From an uncultured Bacilli bacterium (GTDB lineage: Bacteria > Bacillota_I > Bacilli_A > RF39 > UBA660), in the NCBI GenBank assembly GCA_934098385.1, contig CAKOOJ010000016.1, forward strand, positions 1-8,846: a DNA stretch of 8,846 nt. Reading direction: 5' to 3'. Each line of letters starts with the position of its first letter. Position 1 is the first letter of the stretch. This document shows, one piece after another, positions 1-5,661 of the stretch. The position numbers and the translations under genes were made by a program. The notes beneath the pieces are model-generated. The model was not told the origin of the DNA. It saw nothing but the letters and a program-made list of their open reading frames with translations, and did no database searches.

Positions 1-25
1 ATATTGGAAACTTTTATTATTTTTA

Positions 26-66
26 CAAAATAAAAGACAAATAAGTAAAATTTCTACCTATTTGTC
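26..66 (-). terminator. Rho-independent terminator after the HigBA-type operon
   Basis: Read on the minus strand, an 8-bp perfect stem (GACAAATA at 66-59 with its complement at 43-36) continues, after one mismatch, for three more pairs and closes on a 7-base loop. It is followed by TTTTATTTTG. Stem plus T-tract 19 bases downstream of the antitoxin stop is the standard intrinsic-terminator layout for the operon arriving from the right. Confidence 0.75.
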
Positions 67-75
67 AACAGTCTG

Positions 76-102
76 AATAGAGAACTAAATTGGTTCTCTA
101 TT
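76..102 (-). repeat. 10-bp hairpin spanning the antitoxin stop codon
   Basis: Arms AATAGAGAAC (76-85) and GTTCTCTATT (93-102) are perfect reverse complements with a 7-base spacer. The last codons of the antitoxin gene and its TAG stop (85-87) lie inside the structure. On the minus strand no T-tract follows, so it is not itself a clear terminator; the terminator is the next hairpin downstream. It could protect the mRNA 3' end, or act on transcripts entering from the left, where the bases after it are only moderately T-rich. The structure is certain; its role is not. Confidence 0.6.
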
Positions 103-1095
103 ATTTATATATTCTTTTGAATTATATTTTATTATATTATCATATGCTAATCTAGAATAGAAAAAAGATAGAGGTATATTTTTTTCTTTACATATTTTTT
201 TTACATTATTTTTATCATTTATTAATAATTTATAATCTTCACTATTAATCATTTGTTCTAATGCATATCTATCCATTTTATTTTCACTATCATCATCAAT
301 AATAATAATATTTTTTGCTTTATTATAATTTGTTTTAATATGCCCAAGTTCATGATATAAAACGTAATAAAATGATGATTTTTCTTTTAAGTAGGTTGTA
401 ATATATATCGCTGGATTATTTTTCTTTACAGTAGTGCAACCTCTAATTTTAGTACTCTTAAGCGAATCCTCTATAACTAAATAAATACCATATTTGTTAA
501 ATAATTTTATTAATGATTCTTTATTAAATTTTTTAGTTCGTAGAACAACTAATTCTTTTAAAAGTCTATTATAATTATCTTTATTATATTCTTCAACGTA
601 TTGATTATTTAGTAATAAATCACAATGCTTTATCCATAAATATATTTTTGTTAAATTAGCATCATCTTTCTTTTTATACGCAATTTTTCTTTGTAAATAT
701 TTATTTATATCTTTAAAATCAGAAATTTTTAAATATTCTAATAAATCCATAGCAGTTTGTATACTAGACTCTTTATCTTTTAAAACTATCCATTTTTTTT
801 CTACCATTTCATTAATATAATAATCTTTATAAATTTTTTTAGCATTTTCTAAAGTATTATATTTTGTTATTAATGAATTATAAATTCTCTTTTTATTTTC
901 TACATAAAAAATTAAGTTAACATCTATATCTGTAATCAAACTAATCTTTAACATTAATTCTTCTGAAAGTCTAGTATTATCATTTAATATTTCATTCATA
1001 TGCTTTAATGATATTCCTAATCTTAATGCAAAATCACTTTGACTTATTTTATAATAATCTAAGTAATCTTTTAACATACTTCCAAATCCATTCAT
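85..1095 (-). CDS. HigA-like antitoxin: XRE helix-turn-helix fused to an ImmA/IrrE zinc peptidase
   Basis: 336 residues. Residues about 5-60 form an XRE/HTH_3 DNA-binding domain (ISQSDFALRLGIS recognition region, then NEILNDNTRLSEE). A helical linker follows, and residues about 190-290 carry an ImmA/IrrE (DUF955) metallopeptidase domain with HELGH at 248-252 and, in ENKMDRYALEQMI, the likely third zinc ligand E271. All expected ligands are present, so the peptidase may be active. It lies 3 bases after a RelE/ParE-type toxin gene, toxin first, as in higBA. The expected role is to neutralise the toxin and repress the shared promoter through the palindrome at 1438-1474. The start is supported by GGGGAGGG seven bases upstream. 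A stand-alone ImmA-type stress regulator is the alternative, but the neighbour favours an antitoxin. The family assignment is firm; antitoxin function is inferred. Confidence 0.85.
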   Translation of the reverse strand: MNGFGSMLKDYLDYYKISQSDFALRLGISLKHMNEILNDNTRLSEELMLKISLITDIDVNLIFYVENKKRIYNSLITKYNTLENAKKIYKDYYINEMVEKKWIVLKDKESSIQTAMDLLEYLKISDFKDINKYLQRKIAYKKKDDANLTKIYLWIKHCDLLLNNQYVEEYNKDNYNRLLKELVVLRTKKFNKESLIKLFNKYGIYLVIEDSLKSTKIRGCTTVKKNNPAIYITTYLKEKSSFYYVLYHELGHIKTNYNKAKNIIIIDDDSENKMDRYALEQMINSEDYKLLINDKNNVKKICKEKNIPLSFFYSRLAYDNIIKYNSKEYINNREPI

Positions 1096-1098
1096 TTT

Positions 1099-1425
1099 TT
1101 ATCCCTCCCCATAATGTTTATTATCTATATTAATAAATTCTATTCCTTCTATATTTAATACATCATAAGGATAATTTCCAATTGGTTTCATAATAAGTCT
1201 CAACTTATCATTTATTCTTGCAGTATAATATTCCTTTAATTTCCCACTTTTTTGTTCTATATGATATATATTTTTATAAGGATTAGTTAATAGCATTTTC
1301 ATATTAGAAACTGATATTATTAAATTTTCTATGTTATTTATTCTTATTTGTTCCTTTAATAAATGTTTATTAATAATATTTTTTTTATAGTCTTTCAAAT
1401 ATTGTTTGCTTTTATTTATAATCAT
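1099..1425 (-). CDS. HigB-like type II toxin (RelE/ParE superfamily)
   Basis: 108 residues, the usual length for this superfamily. The N-terminal half is helical and lysine-rich. The C-terminal half carries the recognisable strand pattern KEYYTARINDKLRLIMKP (about 64-81), with conserved basic residues R70, K74 and R76, and ends in DNKHYGEG, whose His-Tyr pair resembles the C-terminus of HigB/RelE toxins. The expected role is a ribosome-dependent mRNA interferase, restrained by the antitoxin encoded 3 bases downstream. The start is supported by AAGGAG at 1432-1437, six bases before ATG. Its promoter lies within a palindrome, typical of autoregulated TA operons. A ParE-like gyrase poison cannot be excluded from sequence alone, but the partner with a HigA-like HTH favours the HigB type. 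Confidence 0.8.
   Translation of the reverse strand: MIINKSKQYLKDYKKNIINKHLLKEQIRINNIENLIISVSNMKMLLTNPYKNIYHIEQKSGKLKEYYTARINDKLRLIMKPIGNYPYDVLNIEGIEFINIDNKHYGEG
1103..1110 (-). promoter_or_regulatory. Strong ribosome binding site of the antitoxin, inside the toxin's last codons
   Basis: GGGGAGGG lies 7 bases before the antitoxin ATG and consists of the toxin's final codons (Gly-Glu-Gly, GGG GAG GGA, before TAA). This sets the antitoxin start and implies that ribosomes ending on the toxin feed directly into antitoxin translation. Confidence 0.8.
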
Positions 1426-1431
1426 GATGCG

Positions 1432-1474
1432 CTCCTTATTGCATATTATAACCTAATAAGTAATAATATGCAAT
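1432..1474 (-). promoter_or_regulatory. Promoter and palindromic operator of the toxin-antitoxin operon
   Basis: Perfect 12-base inverted repeat: ATTGCATATTAT at 1438-1449 and its complement at 1463-1474, separated by 13 bases. On the minus strand the right arm contains a possible -35 TTGCAT (1468-1473) and the left arm, plus one base, holds a consensus -10 TATAAT (1450-1445), exactly 17 bases apart. The predicted start of transcription near 1438 is followed at once by AAGGAG (1432-1437). A repressor on both arms would cover both promoter elements, the usual layout for autorepression by a TA complex. No T-tract follows, so it is not a good terminator for the HD-domain gene upstream. Confidence 0.7.
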
Positions 1475-1482
1475 ACATATGA

Positions 1483-2112
1483 TCATTTAATAGAATTATT
1501 TTCTATATATTCTAGGATTTCAACAAAATTATTATCATCCTTAAATTTATCTTTATCAAATTCTAACCACATTGTTGCAAAATCTTTACCTTCTTTTAGT
1601 AATTTTTGTACTCTTTTGTCATAAAAAGAATTATTATTACTTTGAGTATTCATATCTACACATTTATTATTTTCTTCATAGTATAATTTACATTGTATAT
1701 CACACTCTAATTTATCAATATGATATGCAAATATTGCTTCTTTACTACTTTTATTATTAAATTCTGATATAAGTTCCTCTAATTCGTTAGCACTTATTAT
1801 ATTATTTAATATATTATGTGTAGCTAAATGTCCGTTCTCTATTTTTTTATTACTATCAACATCCCATTCAGTTAAATCGCTAATAATAGTTTCTTCAAGT
1901 TCATGTATACTTAACATCATTATTACTTTATTTAAATCTATATTATAATCATATTCATAATATATTGCAATGGCAAGCATCAAAGTACCATATACATGTT
2001 CTGCGACGCTTTCTATTCTATCTCTATTTATATTCCAATCTAACCAACCTTTTCTAATAATATTTTTTAACCTATTACATAATACATAATATTTAATCAC
2101 ATTTTCTTTCAT
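1483..2112 (-). CDS. HD-domain phosphohydrolase, YfbR-like (HD_3 family)
   Basis: 209 residues, normal for the family. Visible HD-superfamily motifs are SVAEH (35-39; ligand H39), H70-E71 in SIHELEETIISDLTEWD (70-84), and HIDKLECDIQ with D133. Alignment by eye to E. coli YfbR, a 5'-deoxynucleotidase, puts H70 on its metal-binding His, E71 in place of the name-giving Asp, E74 on the catalytic Glu and D79 on the conserved Asp. Metal-dependent hydrolysis of a nucleoside monophosphate or related phosphate in the cytoplasm is therefore likely, but the substrate is unknown. The gene starts 2 bases after the sortase stop with AAGGTG five bases upstream, so it is probably cotranscribed and coupled with the sortase. 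It ends in TGA. No terminator lies between it and the TA promoter. Confidence 0.8.
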   Translation of the reverse strand: MKENVIKYYVLCNRLKNIIRKGWLDWNINRDRIESVAEHVYGTLMLAIAIYYEYDYNIDLNKVIMMLSIHELEETIISDLTEWDVDSNKKIENGHLATHNILNNIISANELEELISEFNNKSSKEAIFAYHIDKLECDIQCKLYYEENNKCVDMNTQSNNNSFYDKRVQKLLKEGKDFATMWLEFDKDKFKDDNNFVEILEYIENNSIK

Positions 2113-2114
2113 CG

Positions 2115-2861
2115 TTACACCTTCTTTGCGACTACAACAAATCTACCATTTTCTTGACTATATTCACATGTAGATAATGTTATAAATTTATCTCCTAATT
2201 TAGCATCAACATTCGTATTATACAAACTTAATTCCTTAATATTTTTTACATAATCATTTAATTCTTCTTCATTACTAGCATTATAGAACTTATAATATTT
2301 AAATACATTATCTGTTTCATAATATACTTTAGAATAAAATACAGATATTATTTCATATTTTTCACTATTATCAACTTTATTAAAATATATATATTTATGT
2401 TCTTTATAATAATTTTCTTTTTTATAATTTAATAATTCATGAAACATAGTACCATTTTTCATATTATGACCATATATGATTATATTATCATCTATAGGAT
2501 CTATATTATTATGTTTATCTATAAATAACGTACCAGCATCACTTTGTTTTTTATCAAAACTACGCCTTAAATAATAATCTTCTCCCTTAGTATACATAAC
2601 AGGATAATTTATAATTGTATCTGGTATAGAAAGTACACCAACAAAGTCTTTATTCATATTCTTTAATTCCTTAACTATATTAGTAACATTCTCTTCGTTA
2701 GTATTATTCTCTTTAATAGTCTCTTTTAATATATTAGTTATTTTTTTATTAGCATTTTTATGTTTTACAATTCTTATTGTAGATATTATTAGTGGTGTAA
2801 ATATAAATAATATTATGAGTAATACTATAAATTTTTTCTTTAACTTATATTTCTTTTTCAT
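2115..2861 (-). CDS. Class B sortase
   Basis: 248 residues, in the usual range for class B sortases. Short basic cytoplasmic N-terminus, one membrane anchor at about 11-28, then an extracellular catalytic domain. The triad is complete: H132 in IIYGHNMKNGTMF, C232 in TLSTCEYSQ and R240 in GRFVVV. The early segment VGVLSIPDTIINYPVM and the spacing of the motifs are typical of class B. The enzyme cleaves a sorting motif in a secreted protein and attaches it to the cell wall or to another protein. The surface protein encoded immediately upstream ends in a VPKTS sorting signal and is the obvious substrate. AGGAG at 2868-2872 supports the start. The gene is probably expressed by read-through of the weak hairpin at 2907-2924, or from a TATAAT at 2899-2904 that lacks a good -35. 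The HD-domain gene follows after 2 bases. Confidence 0.92.
   Translation of the reverse strand: MKKKYKLKKKFIVLLIILFIFTPLIISTIRIVKHKNANKKITNILKETIKENNTNEENVTNIVKELKNMNKDFVGVLSIPDTIINYPVMYTKGEDYYLRRSFDKKQSDAGTLFIDKHNNIDPIDDNIIIYGHNMKNGTMFHELLNYKKENYYKEHKYIYFNKVDNSEKYEIISVFYSKVYYETDNVFKYYKFYNASNEEELNDYVKNIKELSLYNTNVDAKLGDKFITLSTCEYSQENGRFVVVAKKV
2118..2123 (-). promoter_or_regulatory. Ribosome binding site of the HD-domain gene inside the sortase gene
   Basis: AAGGTG sits in the last two codons of the sortase (Lys-Val), just before its TAA and five bases before the HD-domain ATG. It fixes the start of that gene and suggests translational coupling. Confidence 0.6.
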
Positions 2862-2898
2862 ATTTTTCTCCTATATAAATTATACTATATTTTACAGC

Positions 2899-2924
2899 AT
2901 TATAAAAGAGTGGTTTCCCACTCT
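2899..2924 (-). terminator. Short, probably leaky terminator between surface protein and sortase
   Basis: On the minus strand the hairpin AGAGTGG-GAAA-CCACTCT (2924-2907) has a 7-bp stem with four GC pairs and a GAAA loop of the stable GNRA type. It begins 2 bases after the surface-protein stop codon and is followed by TTTATAAT, a very short T-tract. This predicts partial termination. The tail contains a consensus -10 hexamer (TATAAT, 2904-2899), but no convincing -35 lies 16-18 bases upstream, so a separate sortase promoter is only a possibility. Confidence 0.6.
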
Positions 2925-2926
2925 AA

Positions 2927-4819
2927 TTAATTATTTTTTCTTAATAATTTTACTGTAACTACAGTCATCAATCCAAATATTGTAAAGAATATAGTATAAT
3001 TTATAAAACTTGTTTTAGGTACATCATCAAGTTTTCCTTTAACTGTACTTTCTTCATCAGTATATGTTAATATATAATCAGAAAATTTATCTGTTTTAAA
3101 TTCTATCTTACCATTAACTAAGTTAGCATCTAATTTTGTAGTTTCTCCATTATGAATACGTATTATATAATATTTTCTTGTATATCCAGTTTTTAATTCA
3201 GGAAGGCTATTTGGAACGTCTACACTAACTAATATACTATCATTTAATTCAGTTATTTTTCCTAAAGAATTATTGTCTGCTTTTAATAACACATTTATAT
3301 CATAATATGCAGCAATCTTTTCTTCTTTTTTTAATATTTTATTTACTTTATCTTTAGTGTCTTTATTTACTTCACTTGATTTGATTTCTTTAGTATTAAG
3401 TTCTGTAGTTATTGTTTTATTATTGTTTATTGCTTCCAATAATTTATTTGAAGTTTCTTTATCTAATCCTTTTACTTCTTTTTTACCATTAGCAATTTCA
3501 TTTATTAATGAATTTAAGTTGTTAGTTTCATTTTTTGTAGCATTATCCGTTTTAACTTCATAAACTATAACTTCTGCTGCTTCAAGAGGATTTCCTCCTA
3601 TAAATAAATCTACGTTTGTTTTTCCAACACTTACACCAGTTATAACATCGCCTTTTATAGTTGCTATTTTTTCATCAGCACTACCAACATTTAAATATTT
3701 TTTTCCAGTTTCATTTGCTGTATAATCTAATTTAATTGTTTTACCTTTTTCTACATAATATTTAACTTTAGTTAATTGAAATTCAGCTTGTCTATCAACA
3801 ATAACTTTTTGATTTTCAACATCAAATGCATCAAAACCTTCTTTTAAATAATTATATACATCAGAATTAACGTCAAATGTTCCGCCACTTACTTTCAATG
3901 TATTGTTATTTAATGAATCTTTTTTGAAATTACTATTTATCATATATTTTATTTCAAAATTACCATTAGTTATTGTTATAGGTTTTTGTGTATTTGCATA
4001 TCCTTCTATAAAATTCTCTGCTTTAAATGTACCACCTGTTACTTCTAATATACCTTCATTATATCCACCAGCTAAATAAAAATTATATATTGTAGTTTTA
4101 TCTTCTCCTGTTGGTACATTAAATTCTCCACCATTTATTTTTGTAATATTTGCATTCATTACAGCTACTTGTATGTAATTTTTAAATATACCATTATTTA
4201 TAGTTAAAGTTCCATTATCATCATTTTTTACAGTATTAATACCACCACTAAATTCACCATTATTTATTGTAAGTGTTGGCTTTTCCATTCCTACTCCACT
4301 TACATATCCTATTTTTTCTGAAGTGTTAGTTGTAAAATTATAATATCCACTTGCAATTAAACTTGATGCATTTTTTCCTAAAGTTGTATCCATAGTTACT
4401 TTTGCATTATTAATAGTTAATTTACCATGATTTAATATTGCATAATATCTATCTACATTTGCATTTGTTTCTTTTTTATATATTTCGGTATTTTTGTCAT
4501 CAATTACTGTAGTACCATTATTATAAAGTCCTGCAACTCCTTTACCAACTGCTTCAATTGTTCCTTTACCTTTTAAATTTAAAGTTGCTCCATTTTCAAC
4601 TATAATTGAATCTTCTTTTGTTGTTGTAATATTAAAACCGTTTAGATCAATTGTTATATTACTTCCACTCTTTACTACAATACTCTCAGTCCTATTACTA
4701 GTTAATTTTAAATCACTAGATATAGTTTCTGCATTTACATTTTTAATCATAAATAATGCTCCGATGACTAAAGCAAAAATATAACTAAAATGTATTCTTT
4801 TAAAAATACGTTCCTCCAT
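2927..4819 (-). CDS. Sortase-anchored surface protein with beta-helix repeats, Ig-like domain and VPKTS signal
   Basis: 630 residues. The N-terminus is a signal peptide (basic residues, hydrophobic 11-25, likely cleavage after VNA at 30). Residues about 31-320 look like a right-handed beta-helix, with short repeats at about 182, 205, 227, 258, 281 and 308 of the form LTINNGxF or VxGGTF. Residues about 350-423 resemble a bacterial Ig-like (Big_2) domain (KYYVEKGKTIKLDYT...). A Lys/Asn-rich helical linker follows, then a domain at about 500-590 (YYDINVLLKADNNSLGKITEL...TDKFSDYILTYTDEES) often found near the C-terminus of Firmicute surface proteins. The end is a sorting signal: VPKTS at 600-604, hydrophobic 605-623, tail KLLRKNN. 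It is presumably attached by the class B sortase encoded next. AAGGAGG eight bases before ATG fixes the start. No enzymatic residues are recognised; adhesion or structure is a guess. Confidence 0.88.
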   Translation of the reverse strand: MEERIFKRIHFSYIFALVIGALFMIKNVNAETISSDLKLTSNRTESIVVKSGSNITIDLNGFNITTTKEDSIIVENGATLNLKGKGTIEAVGKGVAGLYNNGTTVIDDKNTEIYKKETNANVDRYYAILNHGKLTINNAKVTMDTTLGKNASSLIASGYYNFTTNTSEKIGYVSGVGMEKPTLTINNGEFSGGINTVKNDDNGTLTINNGIFKNYIQVAVMNANITKINGGEFNVPTGEDKTTIYNFYLAGGYNEGILEVTGGTFKAENFIEGYANTQKPITITNGNFEIKYMINSNFKKDSLNNNTLKVSGGTFDVNSDVYNYLKEGFDAFDVENQKVIVDRQAEFQLTKVKYYVEKGKTIKLDYTANETGKKYLNVGSADEKIATIKGDVITGVSVGKTNVDLFIGGNPLEAAEVIVYEVKTDNATKNETNNLNSLINEIANGKKEVKGLDKETSNKLLEAINNNKTITTELNTKEIKSSEVNKDTKDKVNKILKKEEKIAAYYDINVLLKADNNSLGKITELNDSILVSVDVPNSLPELKTGYTRKYYIIRIHNGETTKLDANLVNGKIEFKTDKFSDYILTYTDEESTVKGKLDDVPKTSFINYTIFFTIFGLMTVVTVKLLRKNN

Positions 4820-4827
4820 AATATCTT

Positions 4828-4878
4828 CCTCCTTCGTATTTTCAACCTCATTGTATGATATTTTTAATTGTTAATCAA
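4828..4878 (-). promoter_or_regulatory. Promoter and ribosome binding site of the surface protein gene
   Basis: On the minus strand: -35 TTGATT (4878-4873), exactly 17 bases, then -10 TACAAT (4855-4850; five of six consensus bases). Transcription would start near 4843. The Shine-Dalgarno AAGGAGG lies at 4834-4828, eight bases before ATG. This is the clearest sigma-A-type promoter in the window and probably drives the surface protein, sortase and HD-domain genes. Confidence 0.7.
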
Positions 4879-4893
4879 TACAACCATCAAATC

Positions 4894-4920
4894 TTTACAT
4901 CTGTTTTACACAACTTTACA
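4894..4920 (-). promoter_or_regulatory. Three phased TGTAAA direct repeats, possible WalR (YycF) boxes
   Basis: Reading the minus strand from 4920: TGTAAA, 4 bases, TGTAAA, 5 bases, TGTAAA. The copies are 10 and 11 bases apart, one helical turn, on the same strand as the promoter, and end 15 bases before its -35. WalR/YycF, the essential cell-wall response regulator of low-GC Gram-positives, binds TGTWAH-N5-TGTWAH; the promoter-proximal pair fits exactly. PhoP-type OmpR-family regulators bind similar repeats on the other strand (TTTACA), so the exact regulator is open. Confidence 0.5.
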
Positions 4921-4925
4921 TTATT

Positions 4926-4954
4926 GAAAATAAAAGATATGTTTACAACATACC
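4926..4954 (-). terminator. Rho-independent terminator overlapping the CPBP protease stop codon
   Basis: On the minus strand GGTATGTT (4954-4947), loop GTA, and AACATATC (4943-4936) form an 8-bp stem with one G-U pair, followed by TTTTATTTTC. The TAA stop (4945-4943) of the protease gene spans loop and stem. It separates the membrane-protein pair from the surface-protein promoter. Confidence 0.7.
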
Positions 4955-5659
4955 TATTATAGCAATAACACTTAATAAATTATTTAATATATGTAATCCT
5001 ACACTAATAAATATATTATCCGTTTTATAATATATATAAGAAAAGAACATTCCCATAGTTACATAACTAATTGATTGTATTATTCCAAGAGATAATGTAA
5101 CTCCTTCATCTAATGGAAATATATGTAATAATCCAAACAAACTTCCACTAATTATTATGTACAACCACTTATTATTTATAACTTTTTTAAAAGCTAATCT
5201 AAATATTCCTTCTTCATAAAATGGTCCAAATAATGAAACAGATAAAACCATTAATATAGGTGATGCTTTTACATAATCAATTATCATTTTCTGATTAGTA
5301 CTCATAAAATCACTAGTACCATAACCACATAATATCATTATAAAACTACTTATAATACCAACAACATATTTAAATATCATAAATATTATAAATAGCTTAA
5401 TAACCTTTACTATATTTTCTTTTAAATTCTTTTTAAAAGATTTGAAATCCTTCTTATATGTTTTATAATATAATACTAGTAATAAAATAAATAATAATAA
5501 AGAAACAATAAACTGATATAAAACAATACTAAAGTTACTTAAATTATCCTTATTTATATTAAATATACTTAATATAAAACTAGCTATATTGCTTATTGAA
5601 AAAAAGAATACTATACATATTAATAATTTTAATATATTATAAATTTTATCTTTCTTCAT
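4943..5659 (-). CDS. CPBP-family intramembrane glutamic endopeptidase
   Basis: About 238 residues from the start chosen here. Positions below use the longer 241-residue form that begins at 5668. Six to eight hydrophobic segments mark an integral membrane protein. All motifs of the CPBP (Abi/CAAX prenyl protease-like, Rce1-type) family are present: EEGIFR (E152, E153, R157), FGLLH (F178, H182), and HILNN (H226, N230). These residues build the glutamic-protease site, so it is predicted to cleave within or near the membrane. Bacterial relatives act in bacteriocin immunity, peptide maturation and regulated proteolysis; the substrate here is unknown. ATG at 5659 is preferred over 5668 because AGGATGG lies five bases before it and nothing useful precedes the other. 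It follows a paralogue lacking these residues by 2 bases, and a terminator overlaps its stop. Confidence 0.87.
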   Translation of the reverse strand: MKKDKIYNILKLLICIVFFFSISNIASFILSIFNINKDNLSNFSIVLYQFIVSLLLFILLLVLYYKTYKKDFKSFKKNLKENIVKVIKLFIIFMIFKYVVGIISSFIMILCGYGTSDFMSTNQKMIIDYVKASPILMVLSVSLFGPFYEEGIFRLAFKKVINNKWLYIIISGSLFGLLHIFPLDEGVTLSLGIIQSISYVTMGMFFSYIYYKTDNIFISVGLHILNNLLSVIAIIGML

Positions 5660-5661
5660 AT

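Noticed and set aside
63..68. TTGACA on the minus strand as a -35 element
   Set aside because: It overlaps the terminator stem and no acceptable -10 follows at 16-18 bases.
1483..1485. Mycoplasma-type code with TGA as tryptophan
   Set aside because: The HD-domain gene ends at a TGA at the expected family length, and tryptophans that can be read are TGG.
1572..1760. 62-codon plus-strand reading frame
   Set aside because: Lies wholly antisense to the HD-domain gene, which has clear family motifs. It is low-complexity Tyr/Leu-rich and has no sensible ribosome binding site.
2879..2884. TATAAT close to the sortase start
   Set aside because: Transcription would begin at the Shine-Dalgarno itself (2868-2872); in DNA this AT-rich a consensus -10 arises often by chance.
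3357..3563. 68-codon plus-strand reading frame
   Set aside because: Antisense shadow of the Lys/Asn-rich linker of the surface protein; the hydrophobic composition simply mirrors that bias.
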